64,000 bases of DNA. Origin: Nocardioides alkalitolerans. GTDB taxonomy: Bacteria; Actinomycetota; Actinomycetes; Propionibacteriales; Nocardioidaceae. Below, piece by piece: positions 16,025-22,797 of this stretch. The notes beneath the pieces were generated by a model, which was not told where the DNA came from, made no database searches, and worked only from the letters and a program-made list of their open reading frames with translations. Numbering within the stretch: position 1 is the first letter of the stretch; each line of letters starts with the position of its first letter. Position numbers and translations under genes: made by a program. The DNA lies in contig CP116227.1 in assembly GCA_038184435.1 (NCBI GenBank), positions 3,005,501 through 3,069,500 of the forward strand, given 5' to 3'.

Positions 16025-16398
16025 CGGGCACCCCCGTCGACGACGGCGAAGCACGGCACGGGCTCGGTCGCGACGAGGGCGACCTGCGCCCCCGAGAGCG
16101 TCGCGAAGTCCGCTCCGCGGGGGTCGAGGACCGCTTCGACCTTGACCCCCTCGGGCAGCTCGACGTACCCCACGGCGAAGGGGCGGAACCCCTCCGCCGG
16201 GGGCACGTACGGCGGCGACTTCGGCGCGAACCGCTGCACCGTCCACCCCCAGACCGTGCCCCGGCTCGACAGCGGCAGCACGGCCGTGTCGTCCGATCCG
16301 CAGCGCTGGCAGCCGGTGGCGACCGGGAAGGCGACGTTCCCGCAGACGGTGCAGCGGCTGCCCTCGAGGGCGGCGGGTGCGGCTGGTGCGGTGGTCAC
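16021..16398 (-). CDS. Zn-ribbon/OB-fold protein (DUF35 family), thiolase partner
   Basis: A 125-residue protein with a zinc ribbon formed by C16, C19, C30 and C33, followed by an OB-fold with GTVWGWTVQRF and FRPFAVGYVELPEG. In known complexes (for example ChsH2 or Ltp2 with its DUF35 partner) this fold binds acyl-CoA next to a thiolase-like or hydratase-like subunit. The gene overlaps the thiolase start by ATGA, which supports a stable complex. No separate activity is expected. Confidence 0.88.
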   Translation of the reverse strand: MTTAPAAPAALEGSRCTVCGNVAFPVATGCQRCGSDDTAVLPLSSRGTVWGWTVQRFAPKSPPYVPPAEGFRPFAVGYVELPEGVKVEAVLDPRGADFATLSGAQVALVATEPVPCFAVVDGGAR

Positions 16399-16467
16399 GG
16401 TTCTCCTCGGTCGACGTCGGTGTCGGGCTGGGCTCGGTCTAGGGGGTGGGGGTGGTGACCCGTCGGG

Positions 16468-17256
16468 TCAGCGACCGACCCACTTGGGCTCGCGCTTGCC
16501 GAGGAAGGCCTGCACGCCCTCCTTGGCGTCCTCCGACTGCAGCGCGTTGCCCACGGCGAGGTGCTCCATGACCATGAGCGAGCGGACGTCGGCGTCGAGG
16601 CCCTGGTTGATCGTCATCTTGGTGAGACGCATCGCGAAGGGGCTCTTGTCGACGATCGGCGCGATGAAGTCGGCGACGAGCTGGTCGAGCTCCTCGGCGG
16701 GGGCCGACGCGTTGATGAGGTCGAAGTCGACGGCCTCGGTGCCCGACAGCAGCTTGCCGGTGAGCATGAGCTCCTTGGTCTTGCGGAGGCCGATCATGCG
16801 CGGGAGGCGGTAGATCGGGCCGGCGCCGCCGAAGAGCGCGCGGCGGATGTGGAAGTCGCCGATGTTGGCGTCGTCCGCCGCGACCGCGAAGTCGCACGAG
16901 ATCATCAGCTCGAAGCCGCCGGCGGTGACGTAGCCCTCGAGCACGGCCACGGAGGGCGTGTTCATCTGGTAGAGGCGGTCACAGACCTGGGCCGAGAGCA
17001 CCGCGACCTCCATGGCCATGGTGTTGCCGACGTAGTTCTCGAGGAGCTCGTCGAGGTCGAAGCCCGAGCAGAACGTGCCGCCCTTGCCGCGGAGCACCAG
17101 GACGTGGAGGTCGGGGTCCGCGTCGACCTCCTTGATGATCTCGTCGAGGCGGTGAAGCAGCTCCACCGTGACGGCGTTCTTCTTGTGCGGCCGGTTGAGC
17201 CAGACGCGGGCGACGTTGCCGTCCTTCTCGAGCAGGACGTGGTCGGTGTCGATCAC
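16468..17256 (-). CDS. Enoyl-CoA hydratase/isomerase (crotonase family)
   Basis: A 262-residue crotonase-fold protein. The oxyanion-hole segments are GGTFCSGFDLDEL (about 60-72) and TAGGFELMISCDFAVA (about 111-126). It probably hydrates an enoyl-CoA or isomerises it. It begins with GTG at 17256 and is the first gene of the minus-strand run that continues to the thiolase and dehydrogenase genes. Two TetR-type operators (17273-17292 and 17324-17343) sit in the short upstream gap, which makes this the most heavily marked promoter of the putative regulon. Confidence 0.9.
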   Translation of the reverse strand: MIDTDHVLLEKDGNVARVWLNRPHKKNAVTVELLHRLDEIIKEVDADPDLHVLVLRGKGGTFCSGFDLDELLENYVGNTMAMEVAVLSAQVCDRLYQMNTPSVAVLEGYVTAGGFELMISCDFAVAADDANIGDFHIRRALFGGAGPIYRLPRMIGLRKTKELMLTGKLLSGTEAVDFDLINASAPAEELDQLVADFIAPIVDKSPFAMRLTKMTINQGLDADVRSLMVMEHLAVGNALQSEDAKEGVQAFLGKREPKWVGR

Positions 17257-17272
17257 AGTGGGTCCTTTCAGA

Positions 17273-17292
17273 ATGAACTGGATTCACTTCAG
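17273..17292. promoter_or_regulatory. TetR-type operator site 3 (before the enoyl-CoA hydratase gene)
   Basis: ATGAACTGGATTCACTTCAG, 17 bp upstream of the GTG start at 17256. One of the best matches to the consensus and paired with site 4, whose centre is 51 bp away. Confidence 0.72.
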
Positions 17293-17323
17293 TATGCGCA
17301 TCTGTGGCAGTGCCGGTCAATCC

Positions 17324-17343
17324 CTGAACTGAAGTTAGTTCAG
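17324..17343. promoter_or_regulatory. TetR-type operator site 4
   Basis: CTGAACTGAAGTTAGTTCAG, with perfect 7-bp arms. It overlaps the stop codon of the upstream acyl-CoA dehydrogenase gene (17340-17342) and lies 68 bp before the hydratase start. Confidence 0.72.
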
Positions 17344-18503
17344 GAAACTTCGCGTGGAGCGGCACCCGGGACGGCGAGGAGCGCCGCGAGGTGTGCGCGG
17401 TGGTCCCGTGCCGAGCCGAACTGGGCCTCGTCCCCGAGCGCCCGCCGCAGGTAGCGGTGCGCCGGGTGCTCCCACGTGAAGCCGATGCCACCGTGCAGCT
17501 GGACGGCCTCGTGCGCCGCCGCCAGGACCGCCTCGGTCCCGACGGCGGCGGCGACGGCCGCCGCCACCTCGGCACCGGCCAGGTCCGTCCCGGCCGCGAC
17601 GTCGTCGTCGAAGCGCGCCGCGGCGTACCGCACCGCGGAGCGGCAGCGCTCCCGGGCGACGAGCACGTCGGCGAGGCGGTGCTTGACGGCCTGGAAGGAA
17701 CCGATGGGCCGGCCGAACTGGTGGCGGGTCGTCACGTGCGCGACCGTCATGTCGAGCAACCGGGACACCATGCCCGCGTGCTCCGCCGCCACCGCGACCC
17801 GACGCAGGACCGCGAGGCGCCGCAGCGCGGCGGACACTCCTGCTCCACCCACGACGACCCGGGCAGGTGCGCCCGCCAGGGCGACGTCGGCCAGCCGGCG
17901 CGTCACGTCCACGTGCTCGAGCGGGGCCACGTCCGCGGCGGCGAGGTCGACCAGGACGAGCACCTGCCCGTCGGGACCTGCGGCGGGAGCCACCAGGTGC
18001 GTGGCGCCGACGGCGTCGAGCACCCGGTGCAGACGACCGCTGACCGCGTCACCCTCCAGCCGCAGGGACTCGGCAGGACCCCAGGCGTAGGTGACGAGGG
18101 CAGACCCCGTCAGGGCGTCGGCGACGACCTCGGCCACGGCCGCCGGGTCGTCGGCCAGGAGCAGGGCCTGCAGGCCGAGCACGGCGGACGACACCACGGG
18201 GTCGGGCACGAGCGCGGCGCCCGTCTCCTCGATCACGACGGCCAGCTCGCGCAGGCCGAAGCCGGCGCCACCCCGGTCCTCGGGCACGGCGATCGCGGCG
18301 AGGTCGAGCTCGGCAGTGAGCCGTCGCCACACCTCGGTCGGCACCTGGCCGACCTCGACCGCGCCGAGGAGCTGCTCGAGGTCGCCGTGCTTCTCGACGA
18401 TCGATCGGGCGACGGCGCGCAGGTCCTCGTGCTCGGGCACGGGCGCGAGGACCGCGGGATCCGAGTCGGGCCAGAGCGGGGGCAGACGGTCGGGTGCGCT
18501 CAC
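17340..18503 (-). CDS. Acyl-CoA dehydrogenase
   Basis: A 387-residue protein of the acyl-CoA dehydrogenase family with a less canonical N-terminal half, resembling the divergent FadE-type subunits of actinobacteria. The C-terminal domain is clear: VTTRHQFGRPIGSFQAVKHRLAD near 245 and QLHGGIGFTWEHPAHRYLRRA near 340. Such divergent subunits often act in heteromeric dehydrogenases with a second ACAD, as for steroid side chains; the two ACAD genes at 11451 and 13671 are possible partners. It has its own operator (18518-18537) 15 bp before the start, so it is a separate transcription unit from the hydratase. Confidence 0.88.
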   Translation of the reverse strand: MSAPDRLPPLWPDSDPAVLAPVPEHEDLRAVARSIVEKHGDLEQLLGAVEVGQVPTEVWRRLTAELDLAAIAVPEDRGGAGFGLRELAVVIEETGAALVPDPVVSSAVLGLQALLLADDPAAVAEVVADALTGSALVTYAWGPAESLRLEGDAVSGRLHRVLDAVGATHLVAPAAGPDGQVLVLVDLAAADVAPLEHVDVTRRLADVALAGAPARVVVGGAGVSAALRRLAVLRRVAVAAEHAGMVSRLLDMTVAHVTTRHQFGRPIGSFQAVKHRLADVLVARERCRSAVRYAAARFDDDVAAGTDLAGAEVAAAVAAAVGTEAVLAAAHEAVQLHGGIGFTWEHPAHRYLRRALGDEAQFGSARDHRAHLAALLAVPGAAPREVS

Positions 18504-18517
18504 GGTCGTCTCCTAAA

Positions 18518-18537
18518 CTGAAGTGACATCAGTTCAA
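18518..18537. promoter_or_regulatory. TetR-type operator site 5 (before the acyl-CoA dehydrogenase gene)
   Basis: CTGAAGTGACATCAGTTCAA, reading TTGAACTGATGTCACTTCAG on the minus strand. It lies 15 bp upstream of the start at 18503, in the 99-bp divergent gap shared with site 6. Confidence 0.72.
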
Positions 18538-18584
18538 GATAGGACCGCGGGACCCTCGACGCAACGGTTGGCGCCGGGGCAAAC

Positions 18585-18604
18585 CTGAACTAGGTTCAGT
18601 TCAT
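18585..18604. promoter_or_regulatory. TetR-type operator site 6, overlapping a start codon
   Basis: CTGAACTAGGTTCAGTTCAT. Its last two bases are the first two of the ATG at 18603, so a bound regulator would cover the translation start. This suggests a leaderless or very short leader transcript for the NTF2-like gene. Confidence 0.68.
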
Positions 18605-18968
18605 GGCCACACCCCATCACCTCTCGAGCTACTACGCCGACGTCGACGCCGGCGACTTCGACGCCGCCCAGGCCCGTCTCCACCCGGACCTCTCGTTCGC
18701 CATCCACCTCCCCGCCGGAGCGAGGCGGGGGACGACGAGCGAGGAGATGGTGGGATACCTCCGCGACCGCGGACCCGTCGACCGCGTCCACCGGCTGCTC
18801 CGCACCGGGGTGGACGGCGACCTCGAGTTCGTCTACGGCGCGGTCGTCGAGGACGGCGACACCACGACCGGGCACTTCCTGGGGTCCGCGCGCGTCGTGG
18901 ACGGGCTCATCACCCGCTACCACGTCTCCTTCGACGTGGAGCTCGCCCTGCTGGAGGTCGACTTATGA
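18603..18968 (+). CDS. NTF2-like (SnoaL-type) small protein
   Basis: A 121-residue cone-fold protein: N-terminal helix (HLSSYYADVDAGDFDAA), a strand pair at FAIHLPAG, and a final sheet with GLITRYHVSFDV. The nuclear transport factor 2-like fold is used by isomerases, dehydratases and cyclases, and also by non-enzymatic binding proteins; catalytic residues cannot be assigned. It overlaps the next NTF2-like gene by 4 bp. Both are divergent from an acyl-CoA dehydrogenase gene and carry a shared operator region, so they probably handle an intermediate of the same pathway. Confidence 0.75.
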   Translation: MATPHHLSSYYADVDAGDFDAAQARLHPDLSFAIHLPAGARRGTTSEEMVGYLRDRGPVDRVHRLLRTGVDGDLEFVYGAVVEDGDTTTGHFLGSARVVDGLITRYHVSFDVELALLEVDL

Positions 18969-19330
18969 GCACGACGCCGTTCCTCCGACAGTGGTTCACC
19001 TTCATGGACTCCGACGACCCGGACCGCGTGCTCGGCCTCATCACCGACGACTTCGTGATGTCCGTGCTCTTCTCCCGCGGGACCGACCAGGCGGCGGAGT
19101 TCACCGGTGACCGCGCGGGCCTCGTCGGCTACCTCGCCCAGCGCGAGAAGAGCACCCTCGTGCACGAGGTGATCGCCGGCAGCACCGTCGGCGACACCGA
19201 GCTCGTCCTCGGCCGCACGACGCGCGCCGGGGCCTTCGAGGCCAGCTTCAACGCGTCGGCCCAGCTCGTCGACGGGAAGGTCCGTCGGCTCCTGATGTCC
19301 CGCACCCCCGCCCTGGAGTTCGAGGTCTAG
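18965..19330 (+). CDS. NTF2-like (SnoaL-type) small protein
   Basis: A 121-residue protein of the same fold and length as its upstream neighbour but low identity to it: FLRQWFTFMDSDDPDRVLGLITDDFVMSVLF at the start, then AGAFEASFNASAQLVDGKVRRLLMSR. The ATGA overlap with the first gene indicates coupled translation, and the two may form a heterodimer. The stop overlaps by 4 bp the end of the convergent reductase gene. Function beyond small-molecule binding or isomerisation cannot be read. Confidence 0.75.
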   Translation: MSTTPFLRQWFTFMDSDDPDRVLGLITDDFVMSVLFSRGTDQAAEFTGDRAGLVGYLAQREKSTLVHEVIAGSTVGDTELVLGRTTRAGAFEASFNASAQLVDGKVRRLLMSRTPALEFEV

Positions 19331-20349
19331 CCCGTCACGACCATGCACTTGCCGCGGGTGCGTCCCGTGAGCAGGTCGACGACGGCCTGGGGCGCCTGCT
19401 CCAGGCCGTCGTACGTCGCCGTGTCGAGCCGCATCCGACCCGAGCGCCACAGGGCCGCGAGCTCGACGCGCACCGCGTCGGCGTGCTCGGCGAACGCGCC
19501 GGCGCGGAAGCCGCGGAGCGTGAGGTTCTTGCTGGTCGCGAGGAACAGGTTGTCGATCCCGGGGACCGGCGTGCCGTCGTACCCCGCGACGGCGCCGCAG
19601 AGCGCCGCCCGGCCGAAGGGCCGCAGGTGGTCGAGCGCCGCCACGAGGTGCCCGCCGCCGACGTTGTCGAAGTAGACGTCGATGCCCTCGGGGGCGGCCG
19701 CGGCGAGACCCTCCACGACGCCCGCGCGGTGGTCGAAGGCGGCGTCGAAGCCGAGCTCGACGAGCAGGTACGCCACCTTGTCGGGCCCCCCGGCACTGCC
19801 GACCACGCGGCACCCCCGGGCCCGCGCGAGCTGGCCGGCCACGCTGCCGACCGCGCCGGCCGCCGCCGACACCCACACCGTCTCGCCCTCGGCAGCGCGG
19901 CCGACGGGCACGATGCCCGACCACGCCGTCAGCCCCGTGCCACCCAGCAGACCGAGGTGGACCTCCGGGGGCGCCAGGTCGGGGTCGAGCCGGGTCAGCG
20001 CGCCCGCGCCGCCCAGCGCACCCGCAGCCGCGTCCACGACGGCGATCTCGCGGTAGCCCCGGGCGTGCTGCACGAGGTCGCCGACCGCGAACCCGCGGGC
20101 CCGCGACTCCAGCACCGTGCCGACCGCCAGACCCTCGATGCCTTCACCGACACCGAAGGCGGGGAGGTAGCCGGGCGGGCTCACGGGGTCCATCCGCAGC
20201 CGCACGGCCGCGTCGACGGAGTGGTGGCTGGTGGCGACGAGCACCTGGCCGTCCGCGAGGGCCGGCACCTCGACCTCGACCACCTCGAGGTCGGTGGGCC
20301 GCAGCGTGCCGGAGGGGCGGCGTACCAGGCGCAGCTCGCGGGTCCTCAC
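19327..20349 (-). CDS. MDR family NADP-dependent oxidoreductase (quinone/enone reductase-like)
   Basis: A 340-residue medium-chain reductase without the zinc ligands of alcohol dehydrogenases. Visible marks: YLPAFGVGEGIEGLA, then LGGTGLTAWSG, the cofactor motif AAAGAVGSVAGQLA (about 150-163) and VYFDNVGG; these fit the zinc-free 2-alkenal/prostaglandin reductase subgroup. It would reduce an alpha,beta-unsaturated carbonyl with NADPH. The GTG start at 20349 overlaps the MaoC-gene stop. The pair MaoC-reductase is driven from the divergent promoter carrying operator 7. Confidence 0.88.
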   Translation of the reverse strand: MRTRELRLVRRPSGTLRPTDLEVVEVEVPALADGQVLVATSHHSVDAAVRLRMDPVSPPGYLPAFGVGEGIEGLAVGTVLESRARGFAVGDLVQHARGYREIAVVDAAAGALGGAGALTRLDPDLAPPEVHLGLLGGTGLTAWSGIVPVGRAAEGETVWVSAAAGAVGSVAGQLARARGCRVVGSAGGPDKVAYLLVELGFDAAFDHRAGVVEGLAAAAPEGIDVYFDNVGGGHLVAALDHLRPFGRAALCGAVAGYDGTPVPGIDNLFLATSKNLTLRGFRAGAFAEHADAVRVELAALWRSGRMRLDTATYDGLEQAPQAVVDLLTGRTRGKCMVVTG

Positions 20350-20816
20350 GCTGCCGCCTCCCCGCCGTAGAAGCGGCACAGGACCGTCGCGATGCAGGCC
20401 GGCTTGGCACCGTGCTCGACCTCCACGGTCACGTCGAACCGCGCCTGGACGCCGCCTCCCACCGGCTGGACCTCCGCGAGCACGGCGCCGGCGCGCACGC
20501 GGCTGCCCGCGGTGACGGGCGCCGGGAAGCGCACCCGGTCGAGCCCGTAGTTGACACCCATCGCGGCGCCGTCCACGACGACGAGCGCGTCGAGCAGGGG
20601 CGCCACGAGGGACAGCGTCAGGTAGCCGTGGGCGACGGTGGCACCGAACGGCCCCTGCGCCGCTCGCTCGGGATCCGTGTGGATCCACTGGTGGTCGTCG
20701 GTGGCGTCGGCGAACGTGTCGATCCGGTGCTGGTCGACCTGCAACCACGCTCCGGGGCCCAGCGTGGAGCCGACGGCGTCGGCGAGGGTGGGCAACGGGA
20801 TGTGGACGGCGGGCAT
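20346..20816 (-). CDS. MaoC-like dehydratase (hot-dog fold)
   Basis: A 156-residue hot-dog-fold hydratase. The catalytic pattern is in RIDTFADATDDHQWIHTD (active-site Asp and His) and FGATVAHGYLTLSL. Start chosen at 20816 because AGGAG lies 8 bases before it; ten extra residues from an upstream ATG carry no fold. Expected reaction: hydration of an enoyl-CoA, or dehydration in reverse. It overlaps the reductase gene by 4 bp. Operator site 7 lies 32 bp upstream. Confidence 0.88.
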   Translation of the reverse strand: MPAVHIPLPTLADAVGSTLGPGAWLQVDQHRIDTFADATDDHQWIHTDPERAAQGPFGATVAHGYLTLSLVAPLLDALVVVDGAAMGVNYGLDRVRFPAPVTAGSRVRAGAVLAEVQPVGGGVQARFDVTVEVEHGAKPACIATVLCRFYGGEAAA

Positions 20817-20847
20817 GGAGCGCTCCTCACGGGAAGGGGGTGGCAAA

Positions 20848-20867
20848 CTGACCTGAGTTCACTTCAT
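20848..20867. promoter_or_regulatory. TetR-type operator site 7 (divergent MaoC/SDR promoter)
   Basis: CTGACCTGAGTTCACTTCAT, the weakest match in its left arm. It lies 32 bp before the MaoC start and 52 bp before the SDR start, so one bound regulator could silence both directions. Confidence 0.65.
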
Positions 20868-20918
20868 ACTGGACCACGAGGGCTGCCTGCACCAGGCGCC
20901 AGACGAGGAGGGCGGGCG

Positions 20919-21683
20919 ATGGAGCTCGCAACGGCGACGCCGCGGTTCGCGGAGCGCACCGTGCTGGTCACGGGGGCCACCGGCGGCCTGGGGACCGAGA
21001 TCTGCCGACGCATCGCCGGCGAGGCCGGACGGCTCGTCGTCACCGACCTCGACGACGCACCCTGCCACGAGCTCGTCCGCTCCCTGCCCGGCGACGGCCA
21101 CCGGGCGATCCGTCTGGACGTGGCCGACGAGGGCTCCTGGGTCGCGGCCCTCGACCAGGTCGCCGCCGACCAGGGGCTCCACGCCCTGGTCAACAACGCG
21201 GCCCTCGGCAGCCTCGCCACGGTCGAGGACGAGTCGGTCGAGCACTGGGAGGAGGTCGTCCGCGTCGACCAGACCGGCACCTTCCTCGGCATGAAGCACG
21301 GCGGCCCGCTCATCGAGGCGTCCGGCGGCGGGGCCATCGTCAACCTCTGCTCGATCCTCGGCACGGTCGGTGGCTTCGGCAACTCGTTCGCCTACCACGC
21401 CGCCAAGGGCGCGGTGCGCACCATGACCAAGAATGCGGCACTGCACTGGGCCACCCGGGGCGTGCGGGTCAACTCGCTCCACCCGGGGTTCATCGGCACC
21501 CCGCCGCTGCTCGAGCGCTTCGAGGGGACGGAGCGGCACGCGGCGATGCTCGCGGGCACGCCGATGGGGCGCCTCGGCACGCCCGCGGAGATCGCGGCCG
21601 TCGTCGCCTTCCTGGCGAGCGACGACGCGGCGTACATGACCGGCTCGGAGGTCTACGCGGACGGCGGCTGGACCGCCCGCTGA
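20919..21683 (+). CDS. SDR family oxidoreductase
   Basis: A 254-residue classical SDR: TGATGGLG (18-25), catalytic serine near S145, Y159 and K163. The first asparagine motif reads NNAALG. The ATG at 20919 follows GAGGAG by 8 bases; the longer upstream frame overlaps the MaoC gene and is rejected. It is divergent from the MaoC gene across operator site 7 and is followed by a hydrolase gene 38 bp later, probably in the same transcript. Likely an alcohol or hydroxyacyl dehydrogenase. Confidence 0.88.
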   Translation: MELATATPRFAERTVLVTGATGGLGTEICRRIAGEAGRLVVTDLDDAPCHELVRSLPGDGHRAIRLDVADEGSWVAALDQVAADQGLHALVNNAALGSLATVEDESVEHWEEVVRVDQTGTFLGMKHGGPLIEASGGGAIVNLCSILGTVGGFGNSFAYHAAKGAVRTMTKNAALHWATRGVRVNSLHPGFIGTPPLLERFEGTERHAAMLAGTPMGRLGTPAEIAAVVAFLASDDAAYMTGSEVYADGGWTAR

Positions 21684-21721
21684 CCCGCACCACACCCACT
21701 CACTGGTCAAAGGAGACCGCC

Positions 21722-22411
21722 ATGTACGTCCTCGTCCACGGCGCCGGCATGGGCGCCAGCTGCTGGGAGCCGCTGCTCCCCCACCTCGACGGCCCCGCCC
21801 TCGCGGTCGACCTGCCCGGCCGCGGCGCGCGGTCCGACGTGCCGCTGACCTCCGTCACCCTCGACGCCTGCGCACAGGCCCTGCTGGACGACGTCGCCGG
21901 GATCGAGGGGGACGACCTCGTGCTGGTCGCCCACTCGTTCGCCGGCGTCACGGTGCCCCGCGTCATGGCGACCCTCGCCCCGCGGCTGCGCCACGTCGTC
22001 TTCCTGTCGGCGGTCGTGCCGCCCGACGGGTCCGCCGTCCTCGACCAGATCGACCCGGGCGTGCGCGAGGCGGTGCGGGCCTCGACGGGCGACGGCATCT
22101 ACCACCAGGACCCGGCCGGCGCGCAGGCCATGCTCTGCAACGACATGGACGAGGCGCAGACCGCGTGGACCCTCGCGCAGGTCACCGACGACGCAGCGGC
22201 GCTGCTGACGGAGCCGGTCGACCTGTCCGGGCTGGCCGCCGACGTGCCCCGCACCTACGTGCGCCTGACGAACGACGTCTGCTACACGCCGGCCCTGCAG
22301 GAGGCCTCCGCGCGGCGCGTGGGTGGCGACGAGGTCTTCCTCGACGCCGGCCACATGGCCATGGTGACGATCCCGGAGCAGGTCGCGGGGGTGCTGCGGG
22401 ACACGCGCTGA
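21722..22411 (+). CDS. Alpha/beta hydrolase (esterase-like)
   Basis: A 229-residue alpha/beta hydrolase. The oxyanion HGAGM is at 6-10, the nucleophile is S72 in AHSFAG, and the histidine is in DAGHMAMV near 213. Size and motif order resemble the plant methylesterase/hydroxynitrile lyase group and the bacterial EstC-type esterases. It could cleave an ester or lactone in the same pathway as the upstream SDR. The enol-lactone hydrolase of the beta-ketoadipate pathway (PcaD) is longer and has a different lid, so this is not taken as that missing enzyme. Confidence 0.85.
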   Translation: MYVLVHGAGMGASCWEPLLPHLDGPALAVDLPGRGARSDVPLTSVTLDACAQALLDDVAGIEGDDLVLVAHSFAGVTVPRVMATLAPRLRHVVFLSAVVPPDGSAVLDQIDPGVREAVRASTGDGIYHQDPAGAQAMLCNDMDEAQTAWTLAQVTDDAAALLTEPVDLSGLAADVPRTYVRLTNDVCYTPALQEASARRVGGDEVFLDAGHMAMVTIPEQVAGVLRDTR

Positions 22412-22429
22412 CGAGGACGGTCAGCGGCG

Positions 22430-22732
22430 TCAGCCCAACGGCGACGCGCTCCCGTCGGGAACGTGTCCGCTCGTGACCTCCACGTCGCTCAGGAGGCGTG
22501 CCATCGCGGCGAACGCCTCGATGGTGCCGGCGTCCGCGTTGGCGGCCTCCGCGGCCGCCTCGTCCTCGTAGATCCACACGTCGGTCCAGGTCCCCACCTC
22601 GTCGCGGCTGATGAGGGGCATTGCGTGGAGCCGGGGGTGGGCGGCCTTCACCGCGAGGATGGCCTCGCGGCGACGGTCGAGGAACGACGGGTCGTCGGCC
22701 GTGAAACGGACGAACTCGGCGAACAGGGGCAT
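22430..22732 (-). CDS. Antibiotic biosynthesis monooxygenase-like (ABM) domain protein
   Basis: A 100-residue single-domain protein starting MPLFAEFVRFTADDPSFLDRR, with WTDVWIYEDEAAAEAANAD in the second half. This fits the dimeric alpha-beta barrel superfamily (ABM/putative quinol monooxygenase). Members oxygenate aromatic or quinol substrates without cofactor, or are small stress proteins; the residues here do not decide. It ends 18 bp from the convergent hydrolase gene and lies 65 bp downstream of the flavin amine oxidase gene. Confidence 0.7.
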   Translation of the reverse strand: MPLFAEFVRFTADDPSFLDRRREAILAVKAAHPRLHAMPLISRDEVGTWTDVWIYEDEAAAEAANADAGTIEAFAAMARLLSDVEVTSGHVPDGSASPLG

Positions 22733-22797
22733 GGCAGACCTCTCTCGGGTGCTGGATGGGGATGCGCCGGCGGTGCGGGACGGTCGGTGCGGGTCGG

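Noticed and set aside
21722..22411. Alpha/beta hydrolase as the missing 3-oxoadipate enol-lactonase
   Set aside because: At 229 residues it is shorter than PcaD, its motif context (AHSFAG) fits esterases of the methylesterase group, and it lies 25 kb away in a block with another operator.
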